Below are positions 1 through 7,656 of a stretch of DNA of 49,446 nucleotides, piece after piece; the first letter of the stretch is position 1; each line of letters opens with the position of its first letter. Location of the stretch: assembly GCA_913055605.1 (NCBI GenBank), contig CAJXKJ010000021.1, forward strand, positions 1 through 49,446. Reading direction: 5' to 3'. The DNA is from an uncultured Euryhalocaulis sp. GTDB lineage: Bacteria > Pseudomonadota > Alphaproteobacteria > Caulobacterales > Maricaulaceae. Below the pieces are notes generated by a model, which was not told the DNA's origin, made no database searches, and saw only the letters and a list, made by a program, of their open reading frames with translations. The translations under genes and the position numbers were made by a program.

Positions 1-352
1 CCATATGCGGCACCGGGCGGTCGGGCGCGCCCTGGATCTTGCGCACGCGGCCGGGGATCAGGCCGAGACAGGGCACGCCGCCGTCTTCGTCCGACGCCTC
101 GAACATCAGCTGCATGCCGAGGCAGACGCCGATCAGCGGCTGGTCCAGCGTGCGCAGGACATCGGTGAGGCCGAGCTTGTCCAGCTGGGACATGACGAAG
201 CCGGCGGCGGCGACGCCGGGCAGGACGACGCGGTCGGCGGCCCGGATCGTAGCCGGGTCCGAGGTCATGACCGTGTCGGCGCCGAGCCGTTCGAAGGCGA
301 AGCCGACCGAGGCGATATTGCCGCAGCGGGCGTCGATGATCGCAACCGTCAC
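1..352 (-). CDS. hisH: Imidazole glycerol phosphate synthase, glutaminase subunit HisH (3' part outside window)
   Basis: Partial gene; 117 codons are visible from a GTG start and it runs off the left edge. HisH hydrolyses glutamine and passes ammonia to HisF, forming imidazole glycerol phosphate and AICAR in the cytoplasm. The translation starts VTVAIIDARCGNIASV and holds the class I amidotransferase elbow GVCLGMQLMFEAS, with the nucleophilic Cys near residue 80; the catalytic His/Glu pair would lie outside the window. The GTG overlaps the hisCB stop as GTGA, so translation is probably coupled. The run was read directly from the minus strand. hisA and hisF are expected further left but cannot be seen. 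Confidence 0.9.
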   Translation of the reverse strand, partial: MTVAIIDARCGNIASVGFAFERLGADTVMTSDPATIRAADRVVLPGVAAAGFVMSQLDKLGLTDVLRTLDQPLIGVCLGMQLMFEASDEDGGVPCLGLIPGRVRKIQGAPDRPVPHM

Positions 353-2013
353 GCCAGCATTCCCTTGGTGCTGGGCGCGGCGGTTCCGCCCTCCCGCGCG
401 AAGGCCTGGCGCAGGGTGCGGCCGAACGCCTTGAAGGCGGCCTCCGTCTTGTGGTGGTCGTTTTCGCCGACGATCTTCACATGGATGGCCGCGCCGATGG
501 CTTCGGCCAGCGACTTGAAGACGTGTTCGGTCATCTGGGTCGGATAGTCCCCGATATGGTCCTGATCGAACTGCCCTTCGAACACCGCATAGGGGCGGCC
601 GGACAGGTCGACGAGCACCTGGGCCTCCGCCTCGTCCATCGGCAGGGCGAAGCCGAAGCGGGCGATGCCGGCCTTGTCGCCGAGGGCCTGACGCAGCGCC
701 TGGCCGAGCGCGATGGCGCAATCCTCGATTGTGTGGTGGGCGTCGATCTCCAGATCGCCCTCGCACCCCAGCGTGAGGGAGAAGCCGCCATGGGCGGCGG
801 TCTGTTCCAGCATGTGGTCGAAGAAGGGGATGCCCGTTTCGATCTTGCGAACAGAAGCGTCGTCCAGATTCACGCTGACCGCGATCTTCGTTTCTTTTGT
901 GTCGCGCACGACGGAGGCGCGGCGGTCAACCAACCCGGAAGGCGCGACGCCGAAGGCGGCGAGCGCGATGTCGTTTTCTTCCGGCGTGCCGATGGAGATG
1001 CGCAGGCCGCCGGGGCAGACCATGGGGCGGAAGCGGGCGCGCACGCCGGCGGCGCGCAGTTTTTCGGCCAGCCCGTCCGGGTCTTCGACGTCGAGGAAGA
1101 GGAAGTTCGCCTCGCTGGGATAGACGCGGCGAACGCCGGGGGCGGATTTCAGCGCGGCCTCGACGCGGTCCCGCTCCGCCAGCAGCGTGGCGATGCGTTC
1201 GGACACCACGGCGCGGCGCGAGGGGGAGAGGGCGGCGACCGCCGCCTCCACCGACAGTGACGGGATGGGGTAAGGCGGCATCACCCGCTTCAGGATGGCG
1301 ATGGTGGAGGCGGGCGCGATCCCGGCGCCGACGCGCGCCCCGGCCAGGCCGAACGCCTTGGACAGCGTGCGCAGGACGACGAGGTTTTCGACGCCGAGAC
1401 ATTCGGCCGCCATCGAGGGGCGGCCGGAAAATTCGATATAGGCCTCGTCCATCACGATGATCGTGTCCGGCAGGGCGGCGCAGATTTTCCGCACGTCCGC
1501 CGGGTCGATGCCGTTGCCGGTCGGGTTCATCGGGGAGCAGAGGAAAGCGAGCTTCAGATTCTCCTGCCCCTGCATCTCCGCGATGAAGCGGTCGGTCTCG
1601 AACGCAAAATCCTGGCCCAGCGGGGACTCCACGATCTGCGCGCCCTGGATGGCGAGGAAGCTGGAATAGGCGCCGAAGGTGGGCGGGCAGATGACGGCCT
1701 TGTCCACGCCGGCGCGGACAAAGGCGCGGCAGAGCGCGTCGATGGCGTCGTCGCTGCCCCGCCCCATGAAGAGGTTTTCCGGCGCGACGCCATAGAGCGC
1801 GGCCATGGCGGCGGCGAGCCGCGCGGGCTGGGGCTCCGGATAGCGGTTCACGGCGGCCGAGAGCGGCCCGCCGACCAGCGGGGCGAACGGGCTTTCGTTC
1901 GCGTCCAGCCGGATGGCGTTGGGCGGGAAGCCCTTGTTCTGGGCGGCGGAGGTGTCGAACGGCTTCAGCGCCATGATGTCCGGGCGCGCGAGCCTTTCAG
2001 CCGTGGCGGTCAT
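349..2013 (-). CDS. hisCB: Fused histidinol-phosphate aminotransferase / imidazoleglycerol-phosphate dehydratase (HisC-HisB)
   Basis: One 554-residue reading frame carries two histidine enzymes. Residues ~15-357 are a class II HisC-type PLP aminotransferase: NPTG at 163-166, MDEAY around 188-192, and the PLP lysine in TLSKAFG (K219). Residues ~362-554 are a full HisB dehydratase: FFDHML 397-402, DAHHTIED 424-431 and GENDHHKTEAAFKAFG 516-531, the metal-binding His/Glu sets. HisB makes imidazole-acetol phosphate, the direct substrate of HisC, so the fusion joins consecutive steps, although the order in the protein is HisC first. There is no stop or obvious linker between the halves. The ATG overlaps the hisD stop (ATGA) and the end overlaps hisH. 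In Escherichia coli HisB is instead fused to a HAD phosphatase; here the phosphatase is probably the separate HisN-like gene nearby. Confidence 0.93.
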   Translation of the reverse strand: MTATAERLARPDIMALKPFDTSAAQNKGFPPNAIRLDANESPFAPLVGGPLSAAVNRYPEPQPARLAAAMAALYGVAPENLFMGRGSDDAIDALCRAFVRAGVDKAVICPPTFGAYSSFLAIQGAQIVESPLGQDFAFETDRFIAEMQGQENLKLAFLCSPMNPTGNGIDPADVRKICAALPDTIIVMDEAYIEFSGRPSMAAECLGVENLVVLRTLSKAFGLAGARVGAGIAPASTIAILKRVMPPYPIPSLSVEAAVAALSPSRRAVVSERIATLLAERDRVEAALKSAPGVRRVYPSEANFLFLDVEDPDGLAEKLRAAGVRARFRPMVCPGGLRISIGTPEENDIALAAFGVAPSGLVDRRASVVRDTKETKIAVSVNLDDASVRKIETGIPFFDHMLEQTAAHGGFSLTLGCEGDLEIDAHHTIEDCAIALGQALRQALGDKAGIARFGFALPMDEAEAQVLVDLSGRPYAVFEGQFDQDHIGDYPTQMTEHVFKSLAEAIGAAIHVKIVGENDHHKTEAAFKAFGRTLRQAFAREGGTAAPSTKGMLA

Positions 2014-3323
2014 TGTGCGCGCTCCAGGGTCTTGAGGCGGATTTCGGCGGCGCGGGCGTGCGCCTCCAGCCCCTCCAGCCGCGCGAGGCGGGCGGCGGGA
2101 CCGGCGAGGCGCGCGGCGCCCTCGGCGGTGACGGTCTGGACGGACATGGAGCGCATGAAGCTGAGCGCGCTGACGCCGGACCAGGCGCGCGCGGCGCCGT
2201 CGGTCGGCAGGACGTGGCTGGGGCCGGCGACATAGTCCCCGAACGTTTCGGCGGCGAGGCCGCCGGCGAAGACCGCGCCGGCGTTGCGGATTTGCGCGGT
2301 GATGGCGACCGGGTCCGCGACGGCGAGCGAGAGGTGCTCCGGCGCGTAGGCGTTGGAAATCTCCACGGCCTGACCCATGTCCGCCGCCACGAAGATGCGG
2401 GCCTCGGCCAGGGAGGCGCGGGCGACGCCAGCGCGGGGCAGGTCGGTGAGCTGTTCCTCCACGGCCAGCTTCACGCGGTCGGCCATCAAAGCGTCGGTGG
2501 TCACGAGAATGACCTGGGCGGATTTGTCGTGCTCAGCCTGGGAGAGCAAATCGGCGGCGACGACGGCGGGGTCGGCGCCGCCGTCCGCGATGACCAGAAG
2601 CTCGCTGGGGCCGGCGGGCATGTCGATGGCCGGGCCGCCGGGCAGGCCGGCGACATAGTTCTTGGCCTCCGCCACATAGGCGTTGCCGGGGCCGCAGATC
2701 TTGTCCACGCGCGGCAGGGGATCGGCGCCGAAGGCCAGGCCCGCGACCGCCTGGGCCCCGCCGACGGCGTAGACCTCGTCCACGCCGCACAGCTCGGCGG
2801 CGAGCGCCGTGGCCGGGTCGATGGAGCCATCTTTTCTGGGAGGCGTCACCGCGACGATGCGGGAGACGCCGGCGGCGCGCGCCGGGAGGGCCAGCATCAT
2901 CAGCGTGGAGAAGAGCGGCGCCTCGCCGGCCGGGACGTAGCAGCCGACCGAGCCGATCGGGCGCCATTCGGCGCGGCAGATCACGCCGGGCAGGGTCTCA
3001 ACCTCCCGCGCCGGCGGGATGGCGTCTGTGTGGAAGGCGATGATGGCGTCGCGGGCGGATTCCATGGCCGCGACGTCCTCGGCGGCGAGCTGTCCGCGCG
3101 CGGCCCTGGCGGCAGGCGCGATATCGATGCGCGAGACCTCCGCCCCGTCCAGACGGGTGGCGTGTTCGCGCAGGGCGTCGGCGCCGCGGGCGCGGATGTC
3201 GTCGCAGATATCCCGGGCGACCTGCGTGGTCTGTTGGGCGCTGCGGAATTGCGGGCGGGCGAGGGCGGCGTCGCGGGCGGCGCTGTCCAGGTCCGACCAG
3301 ACGAAGGTCTGCATGTCCATCAC
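2010..3323 (-). CDS. hisD: Histidinol dehydrogenase HisD
   Basis: 437 residues, close to the usual HisD length. It oxidises L-histidinol to L-histidine in two NAD-dependent steps with zinc bound. Family landmarks are visible in order: GCYVPAGEAPLFSTLMM, the glycine-rich VGGAQAVAGLAFG, KICGPGNAYV, the zinc/substrate segment SQAEHD, the general-base region NAYAPEHLSL and GDYVAGPSHVLPT. The frame opens at a GTG that overlaps the hisG stop (GTGA), with an in-frame ATG one codon later; either could be the start. The stop overlaps the hisCB ATG. It sits mid-operon, between hisG and hisCB. Confidence 0.95.
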   Translation of the reverse strand: MMDMQTFVWSDLDSAARDAALARPQFRSAQQTTQVARDICDDIRARGADALREHATRLDGAEVSRIDIAPAARAARGQLAAEDVAAMESARDAIIAFHTDAIPPAREVETLPGVICRAEWRPIGSVGCYVPAGEAPLFSTLMMLALPARAAGVSRIVAVTPPRKDGSIDPATALAAELCGVDEVYAVGGAQAVAGLAFGADPLPRVDKICGPGNAYVAEAKNYVAGLPGGPAIDMPAGPSELLVIADGGADPAVVAADLLSQAEHDKSAQVILVTTDALMADRVKLAVEEQLTDLPRAGVARASLAEARIFVAADMGQAVEISNAYAPEHLSLAVADPVAITAQIRNAGAVFAGGLAAETFGDYVAGPSHVLPTDGAARAWSGVSALSFMRSMSVQTVTAEGAARLAGPAARLARLEGLEAHARAAEIRLKTLERAQ

Positions 3324-4207
3324 ATCAGCATCTTTTCAATCGGCAGCACCAGAATGGCGCTGGCCCCGGCGTCTTTCAGCTTTTGCAGCGTCTCCCAGAA
3401 GACCGATTCCTGGCACACCGCGTGGACAGCGACATGGCCCTTCCGCCCCGCCAAAGGAAGGACGGTGGGGGAGTCCGCGCCGGGCAGGATTTCGCAGATC
3501 CGGTCCAGCGCGCTCTCCGGCGCGTTCATCATGATGTATTTCGACTCTTTGGTGGCCAGCACGCCGTCGATGCGCGCCTGCATCATCTCCGCGACATGGA
3601 CCAGGGTCGGGTCGAGCGAGCGCCGGGAGCGGACGAGCAGGGCCTCGCTCTCCAGCACCGTGTCGAGCGGGACCAGGCCGTTGGCCTCCAGCGTCGCGCC
3701 GGTGGAGACGAGGTCGCAGATCACGTCGGCCATGTGCAGGCGGGGCGCGAGCTCCACCGCGCCGCTCATGCGGACGACGCTGGCGTCCACATTGTTCTCT
3801 TTCAAAAAGCGGGCGAGCAGGCGGGGATAGGTGGTGGCGATGCGCAGGCCGGCGAGCGAGGCGGGCCCCTCATATTTCATGTCTTTCGGGCCGGCGATCT
3901 TCAGCGCGCACTTGCCGAAGCCGAGCGGGGCCACGACCGCGAAATTGTCGTCGCCGCGCAGCGCATGCTCCTCCAGCACGTTGCGGCCGACGATGCCGAA
4001 ATCGCAGGCGCCGTTGCCGACGAAGGTCGGGATGTCGTCATCGCGCACGAAGAGCAGGTCGACCGGGAAATTCTCCACCCGGGCGGCGAGCGCGTTCTTG
4101 GTGTTCACGGGGCGGAATCCGGCCTCCCGCAGCAGGTCCATGCTCTTGTCGGAAAGGCGGCCGGATTTTTGAACCGCGACCCTAAGGCGCGGGCTTACGC
4201 GTTCCAT
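3320..4207 (-). CDS. hisG: ATP phosphoribosyltransferase HisG, long form
   Basis: 295 residues. HisG condenses ATP with PRPP and is the committed, feedback-inhibited step of histidine synthesis. It opens with LRVAVQKSGRLSDKSMDLL and contains the catalytic-core pieces LLFVRDDDIPTFV, CDFGIVGRNVLEE, and the PRPP loop region DLVSTGATLEANGL. The length and the C-terminal extension after ~residue 215 (ending SAILVLPIEKML) match the long, HisZ-independent form with its own regulatory domain, so no hisZ is needed. The start overlaps the 3' end of the upstream TrpR-like regulator by 26 bases, which implies co-transcription. Confidence 0.93.
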   Translation of the reverse strand: MERVSPRLRVAVQKSGRLSDKSMDLLREAGFRPVNTKNALAARVENFPVDLLFVRDDDIPTFVGNGACDFGIVGRNVLEEHALRGDDNFAVVAPLGFGKCALKIAGPKDMKYEGPASLAGLRIATTYPRLLARFLKENNVDASVVRMSGAVELAPRLHMADVICDLVSTGATLEANGLVPLDTVLESEALLVRSRRSLDPTLVHVAEMMQARIDGVLATKESKYIMMNAPESALDRICEILPGADSPTVLPLAGRKGHVAVHAVCQESVFWETLQKLKDAGASAILVLPIEKMLM

Positions 4208-4541
4208 TTTTCTGTTTCCTCATCCTGTCCAGCGCGAGCCGGTAGCCGCCATGCGGTTCATCCCGCAGGAAGCGCGCGACGCGCGTGATTGTCGTTGTGC
4301 TGACGCCGGTGGCGTCGTGGATTTCGCGATAGGAGAGCGCGCCCTCCTGCAGCAGCTGGGCGACGCGCCAGCGCTCGGCCAGAGAGCGGATCTCGCCCGG
4401 CGTGCAGATGTCGGCCAGGAGCGCGCGCATCTCCGCGCTATCGCGCGGCTGGAGCAGCGCGAGGGCGAGGCCTTCGGCCTCGTCATGATGGGCGGGGTCA
4501 TTGTTATCCCCCGCGCCGTCCCGTTTCGCTCTGCCCGGCAT
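4182..4541 (-). CDS. hisR: TrpR/YerC-family DNA-binding regulator, predicted histidine repressor
   Basis: 119 residues; residues ~25-108 match the YerC/YecD branch of the TrpR fold: LLADICTPGEIRSLAERW, VAQLLQEGALSYREIHDATG, then the recognition helix VSTTTITRVARFL. The family is a small all-helical dimeric DNA-binding protein. Placement at the head of a his operon, overlapping hisG, plus the palindrome at 4601-4620, supports a role as histidine-responsive repressor; a TrpR-family HisR has been proposed by comparative genomics. Histidine or histidyl-tRNA as effector is inference. The first ~20 residues are polar and poorly conserved-looking, so a later start is possible. Confidence 0.75.
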   Translation of the reverse strand: MPGRAKRDGAGDNNDPAHHDEAEGLALALLQPRDSAEMRALLADICTPGEIRSLAERWRVAQLLQEGALSYREIHDATGVSTTTITRVARFLRDEPHGGYRLALDRMRKQKNGTRKPAP

Positions 4542-4600
4542 GGGCGCGGCCCTCTATACAGTGCCTCCGGCCACGTTCGGCGGCCGGACTGGCGTTTCTC

Positions 4601-4620
4601 TGTGTTAGCGTGCTAATACA
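4601..4620. promoter_or_regulatory. Candidate HisR operator, 20-bp palindrome
   Basis: The left arm TGTGTTAGCG and right arm TGCTAATACA pair at 8 of 10 positions around a centre between 4610 and 4611. It lies 60 bases upstream of the hisR start, in the only promoter-sized gap between hisR-hisG and the divergent hisN-like gene. The CTA/TAG-containing half-sites resemble TrpR-family operators in general form. Binding is inferred. Confidence 0.6.
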
Positions 4621-4695
4621 GATGGACATTGGGGCGGTCAACCGGCCAGGGCGGATTTGTCAGGCCGATGTGCAGCGGGGTTTTGCGTGGGGGAG

Positions 4696-5463
4696 ATGGA
4701 CGGCTTTATCGCGGGCGCGGAGGCGGCGCTGCAGGCGAGCGGCGAGGTGCTGCGCGCGGCGTTCCGCGGCGAATTACAGTCCGACATGAAGCCGGACAAC
4801 ACCATCGTGACCGAGGCGGACGCGGCGGCCGAAAAGGCGATGCGCGCGGTGCTGACGGCGCGGTTTCCGGAGCATCGGGTGACCGGCGAAGAATTCCCGC
4901 CCGAGGGGCCGGAGGGCGCGCGGTACGAATGGGTGCTGGACCCGATCGACGGGACCATCGCCTTCGCCTGCGGCAAGCCGACCTTCACGACCTTGGCCGC
5001 GCTGCTGGAGGACGGGGTTCCGGTGCTGGGCGTGATCGACCAGCCGGTGAGCGGGGAGCGATGGCTGGGCGCCAAGGGCCGGCCCACGACGTTCAACGGC
5101 GCGCCGTCCCGGACCTCGGGCGTCTCGGTGCTGTCCGAGGCGCGGTTCGGCACGACCGACCCGGCGCTGTTCCCGGCGGAGCATGCCGCGCTGTTCGAGA
5201 CGCTGCGCGACGGGGCGCGCGTCGTGTCCTATGGCGGCGACGCCTATCAGTACGGCCTGCTGGCCAGCGGGCATCTGGACCTGATCTTCGAGAGCGCGCT
5301 CAGCCGCCACGACATCGCGGCGCTGCTGCCGGTCGTGCTGGGCGCGGGCGGCGCGGCGTGTGACGCGGACGGTCAGGACTGGACGGGGCGGGCGCTCCAG
5401 ATCGGCGAGCGATTCTCGATTCGTGCAATGGCCAATTCGAGTCTCGGCCATGAGGCGGTGTAG
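4696..5463 (+). CDS. hisN: Inositol-monophosphatase-family histidinol-phosphate phosphatase (HisN-like)
   Basis: 255 residues from this ATG. The Li+-sensitive Mg-dependent phosphatase fold is recognisable: VTEADAAAEKAM, the metal ligands GEE, DPIDGT in VLDPIDGTIAFACG, and the C-terminal GGDAYQYGLLASGHLDLIFE segment that corresponds to the WDxAxG block. In actinobacteria and many alphaproteobacteria, members of this family dephosphorylate histidinol phosphate, the step lacking in HisC-HisB. Divergence from the his operon supports that use, although inositol or other sugar phosphates cannot be excluded. ATG 4657 and GTG 4687 are in-frame alternatives; homologues usually begin near MDGFIAGA, which favours 4696. 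Confidence 0.8.
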   Translation: MDGFIAGAEAALQASGEVLRAAFRGELQSDMKPDNTIVTEADAAAEKAMRAVLTARFPEHRVTGEEFPPEGPEGARYEWVLDPIDGTIAFACGKPTFTTLAALLEDGVPVLGVIDQPVSGERWLGAKGRPTTFNGAPSRTSGVSVLSEARFGTTDPALFPAEHAALFETLRDGARVVSYGGDAYQYGLLASGHLDLIFESALSRHDIAALLPVVLGAGGAACDADGQDWTGRALQIGERFSIRAMANSSLGHEAV

Positions 5464-5477
5464 CTAGAGCGCTAAAA

Positions 5478-5990
5478 ATGGATTTGGGAAAGATTTTAGA
5501 CGTATTGGTCAAAAGTAAGCTGCACGCCCTTGCGGGAATTGCTGTAGGTGCGGCTCTAGCTGTCGCCGTCTTGTTGTCTTCGGAAGCGTTGCGCGAAGCC
5601 CCAGCCGTTGTTGGTTTCGCGCTGATCATTGCATGCTGCGCAGGCGGCATGTTTGTCGCCGGCTTCTTGGCAAAGGCGTTTCACGTCTGCGCAACCGCCC
5701 TCAAAAAGAGGCTCCGTCGATACAGCAGTCAAAGGCGTCTGAGTCGCCTGCCGCAACTTTTGCTCGGCCTTACAGATGTGGAAAAGGAGTTCCTTTTGGC
5801 TGCCTATAGGCAAGGGAAACCATCGATATTGGTTGACTACCGGCAAGAGCACATCGCTGCTGCACTCGTACACAAGGGAATATTGTGGCGGTCGGATGGG
5901 TTGATCGCGCTGGATGGAGGAACCTTCTACATGGTGGCAACCGATACTTGGCGGACCATTTGTGCGGATCCATCTTTGATAGGTATGTGA
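5478..5990 (+). CDS. SieB-like (superinfection-exclusion B) inner-membrane protein
   Basis: 170 residues: two hydrophobic helices (about residues 15-34 and 43-66), a basic loop (KKRLRRYSSQRRL), then a soluble domain with LTDVEKEFLLAAY, a HIAAALVHKGILWRSDG segment and a Trp-containing end (DTWRTICADPSLIG). This architecture matches proteins annotated as superinfection exclusion protein B, named after phage lambda SieB, which aborts infection by some superinfecting phages. The assignment is by pattern only. GC over 5461-6000 is about 53 percent by hand count, clearly below the neighbouring genes, suggesting recent acquisition. No other phage gene adjoins it. A good Shine-Dalgarno is not obvious. 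The gene may act alone. Confidence 0.6.
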   Translation: MDLGKILDVLVKSKLHALAGIAVGAALAVAVLLSSEALREAPAVVGFALIIACCAGGMFVAGFLAKAFHVCATALKKRLRRYSSQRRLSRLPQLLLGLTDVEKEFLLAAYRQGKPSILVDYRQEHIAAALVHKGILWRSDGLIALDGGTFYMVATDTWRTICADPSLIGM

Positions 5991-6045
5991 CACTTTAAAG
6001 TTATTTGATCGAACGCCGCATCGCGGCTGCGAAGCTAAGCGGAAT

Positions 6046-6591
6046 CTATTTCCTGATTTCGTACCAGAGCGAGACCACGCCGTTCTTGAGGGCCTTGGCG
6101 TCCTTGAGGTGGAGCGGGTAGTGGCGGTCCAGCTTGTCGTAGAAGGGCAGGCCGTCGCCGAGGATGATGGGCAGGACGGACATGCGGAGGTCGTCGGCGA
6201 GGCCGAGGCGGACGAATTCCGCGGCGACATTGGCGCCGCCGGCCATCCAGATATTGCGGTATGTCTTGCGCAGGCGGTCCTGGACGAGGGCGGTCAGGTC
6301 GCCGGAATAGAATTCCACGGTCGGGCGCACCGGCTCCAGATCGCGTGTCGTGAGGACGACGGTCGGGACGTCGCCATAGATCCAGCCGAGGCGCACGGCG
6401 AGCTCATAGGTGCGCGAGCCCATGACGAAACAGTCGGGCATGTCGTCCGGCCCGGGTTGTTCGGCCTCCACGCCGTTCTCATACGCATCGTCGGTTTCGA
6501 ACCAGCCAATGTCCTCGTCATGGCGGGAGACATAGCCGTCGGCGCTGGACGCCATGTGGATGGTGACGCGCGCGGACGGGTCTGACGCCAT
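6046..6591 (-). CDS. Dihydrofolate reductase family protein (RibD C-terminal-like)
   Basis: 181 residues with the DHFR/RibD_C NADPH-reductase fold: VTIHMASSADGYVSRHDEDIGWF, CFVMGSRTYELAVRLGW, VVLTTRDLEP, IWMAGGANVAAEFVRLGLADDLRMSVLPIILGDGLPFY. Proteins of this subgroup (YyaP/YwjB-like) are common solitary reductases of unknown substrate and are not the riboflavin enzyme. A strong AGGAGG lies 7 bases upstream of the ATG and overlaps the stop of the lysR gene, only 10 bases away, so the two are probably one transcript. No function beyond NADPH-dependent reduction can be assigned. Confidence 0.85.
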   Translation of the reverse strand: MASDPSARVTIHMASSADGYVSRHDEDIGWFETDDAYENGVEAEQPGPDDMPDCFVMGSRTYELAVRLGWIYGDVPTVVLTTRDLEPVRPTVEFYSGDLTALVQDRLRKTYRNIWMAGGANVAAEFVRLGLADDLRMSVLPIILGDGLPFYDKLDRHYPLHLKDAKALKNGVVSLWYEIRK

Positions 6592-6601
6592 GGCGGGCCT
6601 C

Positions 6602-7537
6602 CTATAGCTCGTCCAGCCGGTTATCGAATTCGCGGGCCTCGTCCCGGAGCCATTCGATGAAGGCTTCGGCCTCGGGCGAGGGCGGGCGGCTGCGGGCGGT
6701 TACGACATAATAGGCGGAGCGGGTGGCGACGCCGCCTTCGGCGAAGGGCGAGGCGAGGCGGCCGGCGGAGAGGTCGTGCTGGGCGAGCGTGCGCTTGGCC
6801 AGCGCCACGCCGCGGCCGGCGACCGCCGCGTCGATGACCAGGGCGGACTGGTTGAAGCGGGGGCCGCGCGCTCCGTCCACCCCGGTGACTCCGCGCATGC
6901 CGAGCCATGAGGGCCAGTCCAGCCCGTCGCCGGCGCTTTCGGGCGAGGCGTCATGCAGCAGGGTGTGATGGGCGAGGTCGGCCGGGGTGCGGATCGGGTG
7001 GTCGCCGCCGGAGATCAGGTCCGGGCTGCACATCGGGGCGATCCATTCGTCCAGCAGGCGGATGGAGTTCTGGCCCTCATAATCGCCAGAGCCGTAGCGC
7101 AGGGCGAGGTCCGCCTCGCCCTCGTCGAGATCGGCGAGGACCGTGTCGGCGCTGATCCAGACTTCGGTTTCGGGGTGCGATTCCTGGAAATTATGCAGGC
7201 GGGGGGAAAGCCATTTGGCGGCGAAGGAGGGCGCGACGCTGACCGTCAGGCGGCGCCGGCGCGAGGGCGCGCGCATCAGGGCGACGCCGCGCGTCAGGGC
7301 GTCGAACCCCTCTGTCAGCAGCGGGCGGGCGGCGCGGCCGGCGTCCGTCAGCTCCAGCGTGCGGCCCTGGCGGACGAACAGGTTCGCGCCGATAAAGTCC
7401 TCCAGCGAGCGGATCTGCTGGCTGATCGCGCCGGGAGTGACGTTCAGCTCCTCCGCCGCGCGGGTGAAGCTGCCGCGCCGCGCGGCGGCCTCGAAGGCGC
7501 GCAGGGCGTTCAGGGGCGGGAGATGGGCGCTGCTCAT
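6602..7537 (-). CDS. LysR-family transcriptional regulator, GcvA-like
   Basis: 311 residues from ATG 7537 (a longer frame adds 12 residues). The N-terminal winged helix reads PPLNALRAFEAAARRGSFTRAAEELNVTPGAISQQIRSLEDFIGANLFVRQGRTLELTDAG, followed by a PBP-like effector domain (~90-300), as in the GcvA/AmpR branch. It is divergent from cysG, the first gene of the sulfate-assimilation operon, with 119 bases between the two starts, and is probably co-transcribed with the reductase gene downstream. Control of cys genes by a LysR protein has precedent (CysB), but this protein groups by eye with GcvA-type regulators, so a local role is inference. Confidence 0.88.
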   Translation of the reverse strand: MSSAHLPPLNALRAFEAAARRGSFTRAAEELNVTPGAISQQIRSLEDFIGANLFVRQGRTLELTDAGRAARPLLTEGFDALTRGVALMRAPSRRRRLTVSVAPSFAAKWLSPRLHNFQESHPETEVWISADTVLADLDEGEADLALRYGSGDYEGQNSIRLLDEWIAPMCSPDLISGGDHPIRTPADLAHHTLLHDASPESAGDGLDWPSWLGMRGVTGVDGARGPRFNQSALVIDAAVAGRGVALAKRTLAQHDLSAGRLASPFAEGGVATRSAYYVVTARSRPPSPEAEAFIEWLRDEAREFDNRLDEL

Positions 7538-7541
7538 GGGC

Positions 7542-7595
7542 TTCCTATTAGAATTACTAAAGCCAAACGCCAAATAGTTTCGTTTGTAATAGGAA
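7542..7595. promoter_or_regulatory. Divergent lysR-cysG control region with LysR-type T-N11-A box and 9-bp inverted repeat
   Basis: A TTAG-N5-CTAA dyad at 7548-7560 satisfies the LysR T-N11-A pattern. It is embedded in a larger perfect inverted repeat, TTCCTATTA (7542-7550) and TAATAGGAA (7587-7595), 36 bases apart. The tract is AT-rich compared with its surroundings. The position between divergent starts is where a LysR regulator normally binds. Confidence 0.55.
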
Positions 7596-7656
7596 CGCTG
7601 CGCCTTACATGAGCGTGCAAACTCGCCGTATTGCCGGCGCAGAGAGGTTTCCTGTC

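Noticed and set aside
5991-6045. Terminator between the SieB-like gene and the reductase gene
   Set aside because: GCCGC-ATC-GCGGC is only a 5-bp stem with no U-tract.
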